Source: Hominimerdicola alba
GTDB lineage: Bacteria; Bacillota; Clostridia; Oscillospirales; Ruminococcaceae
Assembly: GCF_900112155.1 (NCBI RefSeq)
Contig: NZ_FOKQ01000017.1
Location: 1 to 64,000 of the forward strand
Direction: 5' to 3'
Length of the DNA: 64,000 bases
The stretch's first letter is position 1; every line of letters starts with the position of its first letter. The position numbers and the translations under genes are program-made. This document shows, in pieces, positions 1-8,659 of the stretch. The notes under the pieces are model-generated. The model made no database searches. It was given only the letters and a program-made list of their open reading frames with translations, and was not told the DNA's origin.

Positions 1-221
1 TTACGCCGTCAATGTCAAGACGTGGGAACCCATATGACAATGCTTTAGCAGAAAATTTCTTTTCTATACTCAAAACCGAATGCATTTACAGGACGAAGAT
101 AAAGACATTTGATGAAGCACGGCAGCTCATTGATGATTACATCTACTTTTACAATCACCAGCGTATTCAACTCAAAACAAAACTGACTCCGCTTGAATTG
201 CGAAGCCAGTTCGTTGCTTGA
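1..221 (+). mobile_element. IS3-family transposase OrfB, C-terminal fragment
   Basis: The frame is open from the left edge to a TGA ending at 221, so only the last ~70 residues of a longer integrase-core transposase are seen. The sequence carries the typical IS3/IS150 end: SRRGNPYDNALAENFFSILK, then E..Y....F....Q.....DYI.FYN..R.Q, then LTPLELR. The glutamate of the DDE triad is expected in the ENFFSILK segment. The element's right end lies somewhere in 222-257, just before the broken acylphosphatase frame. Its left end lies outside the window. Family recognition is strong. The exact terminal inverted repeat cannot be defined from one end. Confidence 0.88.
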
Positions 222-251
222 TTTAATTATCCATAGGGGCTTTTTTGTGCT

Positions 252-506
252 GTACGCACAAAGTGGTTCGGTTCAGTACAGGGCGTGGGTTTTAGATTTA
301 CCGCCTACCATGCCGCTCAGAAGTTCGGCGTGACAGGCTGGGTGAAAAATCTTTACGACGGCACTGTTGAGGCTGAATTTGAAGGCACTGAAGCCGATGT
401 GGACAGTACACTTATGGAAATAGATAACGGCACATTTATACGCATTGAAAGCATGGATGTAGAGCGTATCCCTCCTGAGGGCGACTCCATGTTTATAGTA
501 CGATGA
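252..506 (+). pseudogene. acyP: Acylphosphatase, 5' end removed by IS insertion
   Basis: The frame reads RTKWFGSVQGVGFRFTAYH and then GWVKNLYDGTVE. This includes the phosphate-binding VQGVGFR loop with its catalytic Arg and the catalytic Asn of GWVKN. Acylphosphatases are ~90-residue enzymes that hydrolyse carboxyl-phosphate bonds. Only ~85 codons remain here and no ATG/GTG/TTG lies in frame upstream of the catalytic loop. The frame is closed by a TAG at 234-236 coming from the insertion-sequence side. A GTG at 285 could start translation but would lose the phosphate loop. I read this as a gene whose first few codons and promoter were replaced by the IS3 element. Confidence 0.8.
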
Positions 507-524
507 AAACGGAGTAGACGAACC

Positions 525-1469
525 ATGAAAAAGATAAACATCAATAAACTAAACAGCAAAGTAGCAGAGCAGAGCGGATTCATCGCTGAATGTAATGAAA
601 AGTACGAAAAGAAACTCCGCCGTGCAGCTGAAAGGATAGCTGACGAACACCGCGAGCGTCCCATAATCCTTCTTGCAGGTCCTTCGGGCTCGGGCAAGAC
701 CACCACGGCGCTTAAAATAGATAATATGCTGGATGATATGGGCATACATACCCATACCATATCAATGGACGACTATTTTCTGCCCAAGGGCTTTTTTGAG
801 CACGTTGTAAACGAGGACGGCTCGCCCGATTATGAATCTCCCATGCGGATAGATATCAACAAGCTCAATGAGCATATGGAGAAGATATCACGCTGTGAGG
901 AAGTAATGATACCTAAATTCAATTTTGCTGAACAGTCATCTTCCGACGGCTTCCTGTTCAAGCGCGGCAAGGACGATATCATCGTTTTTGAGGGCATACA
1001 CGCTCTCAATCCGCAGGTAACAGGCGGTGCAGGGGAGTTTGCAAGATGTATGTACGTCAGCGTCCGCACCCGTATCGAACTGAGCAGCGGTGCGCTGGTT
1101 CATCCCTCGATGATAAGGCTCATGCGCAGACTTATCCGCGATGAAAGGTCGAGAGGAAGAGGTCCCGCTGAGACTTTTGATATGTTCAAGAACGTTTCCC
1201 GCGGTGAGGAGAGGTTCATACTGCCTTTCAAGTACCGCGCAGAGGAAGAAAAGGAATTCTCGCTGGATACCTATATAGGCTATGAGCCCGCCGCATATAA
1301 GGGACTTCTGCTGGATAAAATGAGAGATGCCAGCAAGACCTACAAGGACTTCGACAAGTACAAGAGCATACTTGGTCTGCTAGAGGAAGTTGACCCCATA
1401 GATACCGACCTCATCGGCAAGGATACCCTTGTCAGGGAATTCCTCGGCGGAAGTATATATACCGATTAG
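525..1469 (+). CDS. Uridine kinase/phosphoribulokinase-like P-loop kinase
   Basis: 314 residues. A Walker A motif, GPSGSGKTTTA, sits near residue 53. It is followed by the SMDDYFLPKG segment typical of uridine kinases and by a FEGIHALNP strand. Relatives of this type carry the kinase domain of TGS-containing nucleoside kinases without the N-terminal TGS domain, and they probably phosphorylate a nucleoside or a similar small hydroxylated substrate with ATP. The ATG at 525 follows a GGAG-type site. The stop is 10 bp before the next gene's start, so the two are probably cotranscribed. The substrate cannot be told from sequence alone. Confidence 0.8.
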   Translation: MKKININKLNSKVAEQSGFIAECNEKYEKKLRRAAERIADEHRERPIILLAGPSGSGKTTTALKIDNMLDDMGIHTHTISMDDYFLPKGFFEHVVNEDGSPDYESPMRIDINKLNEHMEKISRCEEVMIPKFNFAEQSSSDGFLFKRGKDDIIVFEGIHALNPQVTGGAGEFARCMYVSVRTRIELSSGALVHPSMIRLMRRLIRDERSRGRGPAETFDMFKNVSRGEERFILPFKYRAEEEKEFSLDTYIGYEPAAYKGLLLDKMRDASKTYKDFDKYKSILGLLEEVDPIDTDLIGKDTLVREFLGGSIYTD

Positions 1470-1479
1470 GAGAAACATT

Positions 1480-1962
1480 ATGATAGGTAAACTGCTTTCA
1501 CGCGAGGAATGTGCAAAATGCAGGCTCTGCTGCTGTTTTGACAGCTATGACCTCTGGGAGACTCCCGTGATAGAAAAAAGCACCCGCCAGAGTATACTAG
1601 ATGATTTCAAGCCCGATCAGGATTTTCTCGATCTTGAAGATCACAGCCTGCTGAAAATGCAGAAAGAGCCCGACAGGGACTTGTATTACTGCTCGCTGCT
1701 GGATCATGAAAAGGGCTGTATCATGGGCACCGAAAAGCCTTTCGACTGCCGCATATGGCCTTTCAGGGTGATGGACTTGAACGGCACAAGGGTCATAGCA
1801 CTTTCAACGGTGTGTCCCGTTGTGCAGACAAGACCCCTGTGCGAGATACAGGCGGTGGCTAAGGAGCTTGCACCACAGATATTCGCGTATGCGGACAGAG
1901 CACCGTTCGCGGTGAAAAAATATATCAGCGGCTATCCCATAATGGTCGCGGAGGAGTGTTGA
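1480..1962 (+). CDS. YkgJ-family cysteine cluster protein
   Basis: 160 residues starting at the ATG at 1480, which sits after an AGGAG site. A longer reading from 1429 would overlap the kinase gene and lacks a ribosome site. The N-terminal CAKCRLCCCF motif and later C...KGC and FDCRIWPF form the cysteine cluster of YkgJ/CxxCxxCC proteins, thought to bind zinc or an iron-sulfur cluster. The function of the family is not settled. The next gene follows by 2 bp, so it sits inside a small plus-strand operon. Confidence 0.75.
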   Translation: MIGKLLSREECAKCRLCCCFDSYDLWETPVIEKSTRQSILDDFKPDQDFLDLEDHSLLKMQKEPDRDLYYCSLLDHEKGCIMGTEKPFDCRIWPFRVMDLNGTRVIALSTVCPVVQTRPLCEIQAVAKELAPQIFAYADRAPFAVKKYISGYPIMVAEEC

Positions 1963-1964
1963 AA

Positions 1965-2999
1965 ATGACAGAAATAGATGTTGCCTGCCCTATGTGCGGG
2001 GACATTAACCGTATAGACAGCGGTCTCACCGCTGCGGTATGCCAGAGCTGCGGCGCGGCTTTTGCCGTACCAATGCAGAAAGCGGAGGTGTTTATCCCCG
2101 AAGAACAGCCTGTAAATAACGGTCCCGAGTTTGCCATGCGTGCAGGTGTGCTTGAAAAGTATAACGGCAGTGACCCTGTGGTGTACGTCCCCGAGGGTGT
2201 TACCGCCATCGGCGCACAGGCTTTCAAGGACTGCGTTAACGTTCACAGGGTAGTTCTGCCTGAGGGCTGTACCGAGATACAGAGCGCAGGCAATGGTATG
2301 TGGGGCGCGTTTTTCGGATGTACTTCCCTTGAAGTGGTGGATATTCCCCAGACTCTCACAAGGATAGGCTCAAACGCTTTTAACGGCTGTGTAAAGCTTT
2401 CGGCTATGGATATCCCCGATTCAGTCACCCAGATAGGCGCAGGGGCTTTCAACGGCTGTTCCGAGCTTGCTTCGGTCAAGCTGCCAAAGGCTATCCACGA
2501 GCTTGCAAATGATATATTCCGCGGCTGTGTGTCCCTGACCACCATCAAGCTACACGGCAATATCAAGAACATCGGCAGCTATGCCTTTGCCGACTGCCGT
2601 GAGCTTCGTGCCCTGACTATCCCACCGGGAATAAAGACCATCGGTGCTTACGCATTTTCGGGCTGTTTCGGTCTCACGGAGATTCTTCTCCCCGGCACGG
2701 TGATATCCCTAGGTGCTTCCGCCTTTGCCGAATGCCGCAATCTTTCGGTGATAACCGTTCCCGCTTCCATCGAAACTTTCGAGAACGACGGCTCAGGTGT
2801 AAGGACATTTGCTGGATGCAGTGCCCTCAGAAATGTGAATATGGGCAAGCTTCCCTATAATTATATGGACGTTTTTGCCACAACACCGTGGCTCGACCAG
2901 TTCCTTGTAAAACAGGGACTTTGCCGACACTGCGGCGGACATTTCAAGGGCGTTTTCAAAAAGACCTGCGAAGCCTGCGGTCTGCCCAAGGATTACTGA
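1965..2999 (+). CDS. BspA-type leucine-rich repeat protein with zinc ribbons
   Basis: 344 residues. The chosen ATG at 1965 follows GAGGAG at 1951. An N-terminal CPMCG...CQSCG zinc ribbon is followed by about eight ~23-residue LRR_5 repeats of the form IG..AF.GC..L..V.IP. A C-terminal second zinc ribbon, CRHCGGHF...CEACGL, closes the protein. There is no signal peptide, so it is probably cytoplasmic, unlike most BspA-like surface proteins. The repeats suggest a protein-binding scaffold. No partner is evident from its neighbours. Confidence 0.75.
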   Translation: MTEIDVACPMCGDINRIDSGLTAAVCQSCGAAFAVPMQKAEVFIPEEQPVNNGPEFAMRAGVLEKYNGSDPVVYVPEGVTAIGAQAFKDCVNVHRVVLPEGCTEIQSAGNGMWGAFFGCTSLEVVDIPQTLTRIGSNAFNGCVKLSAMDIPDSVTQIGAGAFNGCSELASVKLPKAIHELANDIFRGCVSLTTIKLHGNIKNIGSYAFADCRELRALTIPPGIKTIGAYAFSGCFGLTEILLPGTVISLGASAFAECRNLSVITVPASIETFENDGSGVRTFAGCSALRNVNMGKLPYNYMDVFATTPWLDQFLVKQGLCRHCGGHFKGVFKKTCEACGLPKDY

Positions 3000-3000
3000 T

Positions 3001-3687
3001 ATGGATATAAGAATCGAGCTTGAAGCTGTTGCTGATAAGGAATACCGCGATTTCCAGAGCAAGCTTCTGCCCAATGTGCCGAAGGAGATATTCTTAGGCG
3101 TGCGTACCCCCGATATCAGGAAACTTGCGAAAAAGCTGATAAAAAGCGGTGAAGCCGACAGATTTCTTTCTGCCGTGCCTCATGAGCTTTTTGACGAAAA
3201 TCAGCTCCATTCGCTGACTATCACCGAGATAAAGGACATTGACAAAGCACTGGAAGAAACTGATAAATTTCTGCCATACGTCGATAACTGGGCGACCTGC
3301 GACCAGCTGAATCCCAGAAGCTTCAAAGGCAGGCAGAAGGAACTTCTGCCCCATATAAAGCGCTGGATAAACAGCGGAAAGTGCTATACTACCCGATTTG
3401 GCATGAAAATGCTGATGATGCACTATCTGGGTGAACACTTCAAGCATGAGTATCTTGAATGGGTAGCTTCGGTGCAGTCGGAGGAATACTACGTAAAAAT
3501 GATGCAGGCATGGTTCTTTGCCGAAGCGCTTGCACAGCAGTATGATGCCGCGCTATCCTATATCACCGAAGCGAAACTCAGCCCGTGGGTCAGCAATAAA
3601 GCCATTCAAAAGGCGAAAGAGAGCCTGAAGATACCCGAGGACAGAAAGACTTATCTTTCGGGCTTTAAGCGGAAAATGCCCAAATAG
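3001..3687 (+). CDS. AlkD-like DNA alkylation repair protein
   Basis: 228 residues, starting one base after the previous stop. It is built of HEAT-like helical repeats, with the family hallmarks GVRTPDIRKLAKKL near residue 32, YVDNWATCDQL near 91 and a run of W/F-rich helices. AlkD-type proteins are DNA glycosylases that remove bulky or positively charged alkylated bases without flipping them out. The WATCD segment carries the conserved Trp and Asp of the active cleft. It is the last gene of the plus-strand run that starts at 525. Confidence 0.8.
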   Translation: MDIRIELEAVADKEYRDFQSKLLPNVPKEIFLGVRTPDIRKLAKKLIKSGEADRFLSAVPHELFDENQLHSLTITEIKDIDKALEETDKFLPYVDNWATCDQLNPRSFKGRQKELLPHIKRWINSGKCYTTRFGMKMLMMHYLGEHFKHEYLEWVASVQSEEYYVKMMQAWFFAEALAQQYDAALSYITEAKLSPWVSNKAIQKAKESLKIPEDRKTYLSGFKRKMPK

Positions 3688-3725
3688 ACCTTATTTCGGG
3701 GCATCATTTTTCTGCAAAAATGACA

Positions 3726-3754
3726 TTGACAATCCCGCAGGGATATGTTAAAAT
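3726..3754 (+). promoter_or_regulatory. Sigma-A-type promoter of the AraC-type regulator
   Basis: TTGACA at 3726-3731 and TAAAAT at 3749-3754 are separated by exactly 17 bp. Transcription would start near 3761, about 75 bases before the regulator's start codon, and so would include the hairpin at 3781-3807. Confidence 0.75.
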
Positions 3755-3780
3755 GATAACAATAAAACAAGTAAGGCAAG

Positions 3781-3815
3781 GACGCTGTAATAAATTATTA
3801 CAGCGTCTTTTTATA
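3781..3815 (+). terminator. Terminator-like hairpin in the regulator's leader
   Basis: A perfect inverted repeat, GACGCTGTAATAA and its complement at 3781-3807, is followed by TTTTTATATTTTT. It could end alkD transcripts. However, the promoter at 3726-3754 lies upstream of it and the only gene after it starts at 3837, so it sits in the 5' leader of the AraC-type gene. Confidence 0.75.
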
Positions 3816-3836
3816 TTTTTACGGAGGTGAGGTAAA

Positions 3837-4604
3837 ATGACAGCTACAATAAAAGTACTGCTGGCGGAGAGTGATTCCGCCAGGCTGAAAAGGTATAAGT
3901 CCATGTCATTGTGGCGCGAGCTTGGTATGACGGCAGAGCAGACAGCTATGACTACCCACGAAGCACTTGCTGCACTTGAAAGCGGCAGTATAGGTATAGT
4001 TGTGATAACAGACCGTCCCCCCGAGACCGATGCAGCTGTTATACTAAGAAAATGCACCGAAAAGGGCATAGCAGCCGTTGTGATAGTCCCCCGCACAGAG
4101 GGCGCAGGTGTAGGCAGATATTTCTCCATGGGTGCCTGTGATGTCATCGCAGAACCGCCCTCCCGCAGCAGACTTCGCCGCGCTGTAATGAGAGCACGGT
4201 GTATCGCAGCAAAGGGCAAGCCGGGTGAAGAGTACTGCCGTGCAGCCGAAAAGGCATTCGCTGTTCTCGACAGGGGAAATGCAGGCTTCATATCAAAGCT
4301 CCGCGATTTCATCGCACACAGCGAGGGCGAAACAGCCACCACAGGCTCAGCCGCTGAGTATTTCAGCTTCAACCGCGATTACTTCGGCAAGCTGTTCAAG
4401 CAGGAAACAGGAATGACCTTCAACAGCTTCTACAATAAATTCCGCATAGAATACGCAAAAGAGCTCCTCGGATCAGGAAAGCTCCGTGTATGCGAGATAA
4501 GCGAACTTCTGGGCTTCTCGTCCGTTGACTATTTCACAGGCGTATTCAGAAAGCAGACAGGTCTTACCCCAACCCATTACCGTGAGATCACAGCACTCCG
4601 GTAA
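3837..4604 (+). CDS. AraC-type response regulator with N-terminal receiver-like domain
   Basis: 255 residues. Residues ~5-120 resemble a receiver domain: LLAESDS at the acidic pocket, VVITD at the phosphoacceptor strand and VIVPR at the Thr/Ser strand. The usual neighbouring residues are poorly kept, and the terminal Lys lies in an AEPPS context. Residues ~155-255 are a double helix-turn-helix AraC domain with FNRDYFGKLFKQETGMTF and ISELLGFSSVDYFTGVFRK. A strong GGAGGTGAGG site precedes the ATG. No histidine kinase lies next to it. A DNA-binding transcription regulator is clear. Signal sensing by phosphorylation is uncertain. Confidence 0.8.
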   Translation: MTATIKVLLAESDSARLKRYKSMSLWRELGMTAEQTAMTTHEALAALESGSIGIVVITDRPPETDAAVILRKCTEKGIAAVVIVPRTEGAGVGRYFSMGACDVIAEPPSRSRLRRAVMRARCIAAKGKPGEEYCRAAEKAFAVLDRGNAGFISKLRDFIAHSEGETATTGSAAEYFSFNRDYFGKLFKQETGMTFNSFYNKFRIEYAKELLGSGKLRVCEISELLGFSSVDYFTGVFRKQTGLTPTHYREITALR

Positions 4605-4614
4605 ATAAAAATAA

Positions 4615-4650
4615 ACGAGCCCCGTGCCGCAAGCAGGGACTCGTTTTGCT
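4615..4650. terminator. Bidirectional terminator between convergent genes
   Basis: ACGAGCCCCGTGC and GCAGGGACTCGT form a stem at 4615-4644. T-runs follow it on the plus strand, and an AT-rich U-tract follows it on the minus strand. It lies between the converging AraC-type and Nudix genes. Confidence 0.7.
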
Positions 4651-4653
4651 GTA

Positions 4654-5058
4654 TCAGATTATAAATTTTTTCGCCTTATTGACGATGCTCCTGTCATTCT
4701 CGTAAGCGAGGACCTGATTGCAGCGGTCGATCTCGACCCAGCGTATCTCGGATATCTCGTCTTCCTGAGGGCGGTAATCGGTATTTTTTGCCTTGCCGAT
4801 GAAGTATACCACGATCTTCTGGGTATCCTTGCGCGGCGAATAAGACACTATCTCACGGAACGTGGTGTCAAGGTTGACTTCAATGCCCGTCTCCTCGAAG
4901 ATCTCGCGCTTTGCGGTCTCCTCCTCGGTCTCATCACCCTCAACATGGCCTTTAGGGAAAGACCAGTGTCCGCTGTTGATGTGCTTTATCAGCAATATTT
5001 CCGTGTTGCCATGGTACTTGCGGTACACAATAGCGCCACAGGATTTTTCATGCAGCAT
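4654..5058 (-). CDS. Nudix hydrolase (diadenosine tetraphosphatase-like)
   Basis: 134 residues from the ATG at 5058, which has AAGGAAGGA upstream. The full Nudix box is present, G(x5)E(x7)REIFEETGI, starting at the glycine of the KGHVEGDE segment. It follows the WSFPKGH lead-in typical of asymmetrical Ap4A hydrolases. Such enzymes cleave dinucleoside polyphosphates or related nucleoside-diphosphate-linked compounds using Mg ions held by the box glutamates. It stands alone, between two terminators. Confidence 0.85.
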   Translation of the reverse strand: MLHEKSCGAIVYRKYHGNTEILLIKHINSGHWSFPKGHVEGDETEEETAKREIFEETGIEVNLDTTFREIVSYSPRKDTQKIVVYFIGKAKNTDYRPQEDEISEIRWVEIDRCNQVLAYENDRSIVNKAKKFII

Positions 5059-5204
5059 TATTATAGCATCCTTCCTTTGCGAGCCTGCCCATGCAGCAAT
5101 AGGACAGCTCCTTAGATATATCAAATTAATTATATCACATTTGCCCTTATTTGTCTATACCTATCGGCAAAATTGTCATAAAAAAATCCGAAATTGCAAG
5201 CAAA

Positions 5205-5244
5205 AAGCCGACAGCACAGGCGAGTTTCCGCGTGCTGTCGGCTT
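5205..5244 (-). terminator. Terminator of the clostripain-like gene
   Basis: A 13-bp stem, AAGCCGACAGCAC with its complement, encloses a 14-base loop. On the minus strand it is followed by TTTTTGCTT, directly after the stop of the peptidase gene. Confidence 0.85.
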
Positions 5245-5279
5245 AATATTTTGTTGGATTCAAAGAGCCTTTCGCCCCG

Positions 5280-7595
5280 TTATTTCAGGGTGATATAAGG
5301 TGTCCAGTATGCCTGATCGTATATATCAGTGAACTTGTAAGTCAGCCTTACGCTGCCGTCGCCGATATCGGTATCGCTGAGTTTCAGCGCACCCTTTACA
5401 GTTATCTGCTCGCCCAGCTTATAGCTGTCCTGATATACGCCGTCGTAGCTGTAATAATCGCAGAGCAGATCGATGGTGTCGCCGTCCTTGATCTCTATCT
5501 CGCCCTTTGCGATGGTATCGGTCTCGCCCTCAACATAAGCATCAGTCGCACCGATGACCTCACCGTTGGGGTTCTCATCGGTGAATTTCAGTATAAGATC
5601 AACTCTGTCATCGTTGAGAAGAGCAGGAACATAGCCTGTGGTGATGTAATCATCCTCGCCGTTTTCCACTGTATCGGTGTGATAGTATGCCGCAGGCTGA
5701 CCGTTGATGGAGAGCCATGTCTTGTCGGTGTCGGCAACAAGCTTGCCGTCCTCAAAGCTGTACATATTATCAAGACCAAGGTCGATATATCCGTTTCCGT
5801 CATCGTAGAAAAGGTTCAGGTCGAGGCTCTGTACCAGTGACCACTGATTCTCGGGAAGCTCCATAAGGTGCTTGCCGTCCTTTTCTTCCCATACCAGATT
5901 GTTTACATCGAAATAATTCAGCGAGAGATATTCCGAAGCGTCGCTGTCAGATATGGTAGATTCGTTCATGAAATCGGTGTTGCTTCTGTCAAGACCGTCA
6001 ATGCTCTTGCCAGAACCGCCAAGGAAGGCGCCCAGAAGATCGCCGATGATGTCAGCACTTCCGCTTGAACCGCTGCTGCCGCTGCCAAAGAGGGAGCCAA
6101 GAGGTGAACCTGTGCCGCCCGCAGCTATCTGACCGCTGGTCTCAAGCTTTGCAAACTGGCGTATGCACTTGCTGTATTCGTCGCCCATGCCGATAGCGCT
6201 GTAGGTGCTGCAAGCCGAGTCAACAAAAGATGTTCTCTTATAAGGGAAGTATATGGAAACACCGTAAGCATTTGTCATGCTGGCAGATGTTCTGTTGTAC
6301 TTTATAGCACCTTTGAGCGCATCACAGAGCGCCTTGCCCTCGGAAGTTCCCACCTTGTCCGCAAGATCCACCAGATCAACCTGATCTATCTTTGAGCTCT
6401 TTGCAAATTCGCGGGTGTTGTTTCTTGCTGTTGATACTGATTTATAGTCCTTAGCAGTTATCTTTCCGCTTACGGAAGTTGCAAAAGCGGAAAGCTTTGA
6501 AGGTACTGTATTGGAAAATTCAGCCAGGTCGATGACAGAAAGTGTGGTCTGTGAGCTGGGGCACTTCTTGCCGCAGGCTGCCACAAAATCATCGACTATA
6601 TTCTTGCCCATTTCGATAGTGGGTATAGATGTATTCTCGCCCAACTTTGAGAGCCAGTTGGTGTAGTACCAGCCGATACCGGGCTCGGTCTCTTCGGAAG
6701 CTATCATATAGTCGGCGTGCTGACCCAGCATGAGAGCTGTCTCAGCAGTAGCCATAAGGCAGGCATCAAAGCCGATGAAATCGAACTTTACACCGCCGTC
6801 TTTAAGCGCCTTGTTTATGCCAGCAAGATCCATGGAACCCGATGACTTGTTCTTTTCATCGTAGCCGTAACCGCTGACAGATCCGCCGCCGTGATCCCAA
6901 AGGATAAGCTCGTTTCTGTTCGCAGGAAAATTCTTGCTGCAATACTTTATAAAGGATGAAAGATTGTTGGGGTCGGTCATGGGCTTTGAACCGTCGTCCT
7001 TTTTAAGAACTTTCAGTCCGCCGTCCTTTACCTGATATATCTGGTTGACATCGCTGCTGACACCCTTTGTCTTCCAGCTCTTGCAGCCGCCTGTGTATAC
7101 TATGACATTTACGTTGTCGCCGTACTTTGAAGCAGCCATCTCAGCAAGGTCGGAAGAAGCCATACCGTACTTGGATTCAAGGTCGGTGCCGCACATATAT
7201 ATCATTAGTGTAACATCGTCCTTGCCGTCACCCTTTATTGAGGTGTACTTTGCGCGGGAACCCTCAGCTACCGTGGTATCCAGTTCTGTGCTGTTGTACG
7301 CGGTGAATCCCGAAGTGTCCACAGCTTCATATCCAGAGGGTGAGCCGCTGCCACCGTTTGAAGTGCTGCCGCCCTTTCCGCCTGTCAGCAGATTGAATAC
7401 TACTATCGCAATAACTATCAGCAGCGAACCACCGCCGCCAAGTGCCGCACGGCTGGGACCTCCGCCCGAGGAACTACCTCCGCCGCTGCCCGAACCTACA
7501 GGACCACTGCCGAGACCGCTGCCGCGCCTGTGAGCGCCGCTTCCGCCCGACTGATAGTTCTTTTGTCTTGCACGGGGACGATTGTTATTATCCAT
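5280..7595 (-). CDS. Membrane-anchored clostripain-family (C11) cysteine peptidase
   Basis: 771 residues. The first ~55 are basic and extremely Gly/Ser-rich. A membrane segment (LLIVIAIVVFNLL, ~58-70) and a second Gly/Ser linker follow. The C11 peptidase domain spans ~125-480, with the catalytic His in LILWDHGGGS and the catalytic Cys in FIGFDACLMA. The C-terminal ~220 residues are Asp/Gly-rich and strand-like, perhaps a substrate or wall-binding domain. C11 enzymes cut after Arg or Lys. A GGGAGGT site precedes the ATG. The protein probably faces outward, held by one N-terminal helix. Confidence 0.85.
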   Translation of the reverse strand: MDNNNRPRARQKNYQSGGSGAHRRGSGLGSGPVGSGSGGGSSSGGGPSRAALGGGGSLLIVIAIVVFNLLTGGKGGSTSNGGSGSPSGYEAVDTSGFTAYNSTELDTTVAEGSRAKYTSIKGDGKDDVTLMIYMCGTDLESKYGMASSDLAEMAASKYGDNVNVIVYTGGCKSWKTKGVSSDVNQIYQVKDGGLKVLKKDDGSKPMTDPNNLSSFIKYCSKNFPANRNELILWDHGGGSVSGYGYDEKNKSSGSMDLAGINKALKDGGVKFDFIGFDACLMATAETALMLGQHADYMIASEETEPGIGWYYTNWLSKLGENTSIPTIEMGKNIVDDFVAACGKKCPSSQTTLSVIDLAEFSNTVPSKLSAFATSVSGKITAKDYKSVSTARNNTREFAKSSKIDQVDLVDLADKVGTSEGKALCDALKGAIKYNRTSASMTNAYGVSIYFPYKRTSFVDSACSTYSAIGMGDEYSKCIRQFAKLETSGQIAAGGTGSPLGSLFGSGSSGSSGSADIIGDLLGAFLGGSGKSIDGLDRSNTDFMNESTISDSDASEYLSLNYFDVNNLVWEEKDGKHLMELPENQWSLVQSLDLNLFYDDGNGYIDLGLDNMYSFEDGKLVADTDKTWLSINGQPAAYYHTDTVENGEDDYITTGYVPALLNDDRVDLILKFTDENPNGEVIGATDAYVEGETDTIAKGEIEIKDGDTIDLLCDYYSYDGVYQDSYKLGEQITVKGALKLSDTDIGDGSVRLTYKFTDIYDQAYWTPYITLK

Positions 7596-7740
7596 TCAAA
7601 TTACCTCCCGCTAAAAATATTATATATACTAAATAGTTTACACGATTTTTCTCTTGTTGTCAAGAAATGCAGTTTCCTAAGCCTGCCGATACCCGCAGAT
7701 ACTTCCCGCATTTATCAGATATCACGAAAAGTGCTGATGC

Positions 7741-8460
7741 TTATATTATGCTGCCAAGAGGTTCGTCAGCAAGTATCTTTCTGCCGTTGTTCTCGGCATA
7801 CTCGGCAAAGTCATCGAACTTCTTGTTGCCGGTTATGATATTGTAACCGATATCCACCGTAACATCTCCTCTGCCGATACGGTGATAATCCGACCCCAGA
7901 ACATGGACATATCCATGCTCGATAAGCTTCATGCAGCGCCTTTTCGACATGAATGATGTGAGGGACTTGGCATTTATCTGTCCCAGTACCTCAAGGCGCA
8001 TAAGCTGTTCAAGGCGCTTCATCGAGGTGAAGTTGAGATATCTTTCGATATGGGCGATAAATACCTTTACATCGCCTCTTTCGGTGATGGAAGCCACACC
8101 GTTGATTATCTTGTCATCAAGGTCGGTGTAAGGCATTTCCAGAAGAAGCCAGTTAGTGCCCTCGATGCAAAGCTGAGGGAGCTTCTCATAATTCACCAGG
8201 GAATGATCGTAAAGTACCTCAGCACCGAAGTGTATATCGGGGTGCTCGGGTCTCAGATTGGGTTTAAGTTCTTCATAAGCCTTTGTGCGGTTCTCCAGAA
8301 AAGACTCCACCGACTGCTCGGTGCAGTAAAAATGGGGAGTCGCCACAATGGTATCGATACCGCCCTTAGCCATGATATCCAGTATCTGCAAGGATTCATC
8401 GATACTGCGTGAGCCGTCATCTATTTTTGGCAGAAAATGCGAGTGAAAATCGATCAGCAT
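7741..8460 (-). CDS. PHP-domain tyrosine-phosphatase-like protein (CpsB/YwqE type)
   Basis: 239 residues. The ATG at 8460 follows AGGAG and leads straight into the metal-binding DFHSHFLPKIDDGS motif. ATPHFY, EVLYD, AHIERY and GSDYHR supply further His/Asp ligands of the PHP fold. Relatives are manganese-dependent protein-tyrosine phosphatases that regulate capsule or exopolysaccharide assembly. No capsule genes or tyrosine kinase lie nearby, so the target here is unknown. Confidence 0.8.
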   Translation of the reverse strand: MLIDFHSHFLPKIDDGSRSIDESLQILDIMAKGGIDTIVATPHFYCTEQSVESFLENRTKAYEELKPNLRPEHPDIHFGAEVLYDHSLVNYEKLPQLCIEGTNWLLLEMPYTDLDDKIINGVASITERGDVKVFIAHIERYLNFTSMKRLEQLMRLEVLGQINAKSLTSFMSKRRCMKLIEHGYVHVLGSDYHRIGRGDVTVDIGYNIITGNKKFDDFAEYAENNGRKILADEPLGSII

Positions 8461-8602
8461 AGTTTTTCTCCTGTCTATCGGCATAAGCCGTCTGAATATA
8501 TACAACTTATAAGTATATCACAACTTTGTGTAAAAGTAAAGACGCACGGAAGCATTTTTCCGAATATTCCATGTTTTGAGAACTCAAAGCTCGTAACAAG
8601 GC

Positions 8603-8641
8603 AAAAAAGACACTCCTGCCGGTTGGCTGACAGAAGTGCCT
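8603..8641 (-). terminator. Terminator of the degV-like gene
   Basis: On the minus strand, GGCACTTCTGTCAG pairs imperfectly with CCGGCAGGAGTGTC and is followed by TTTTTTG, just after the stop codon at 8660. Confidence 0.7.
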
Positions 8642-8659
8642 ATTATACATTATAAATAA

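Noticed and set aside
353-760. Minus-strand frame opposite the acylphosphatase and kinase
   Set aside because: It is a shadow of the real genes on the other strand, without a ribosome site or sensible protein.
4624-5115. Plus-strand 163-residue frame opposite the Nudix gene
   Set aside because: The Nudix box on the minus strand is complete, and the plus frame lacks a ribosome site.
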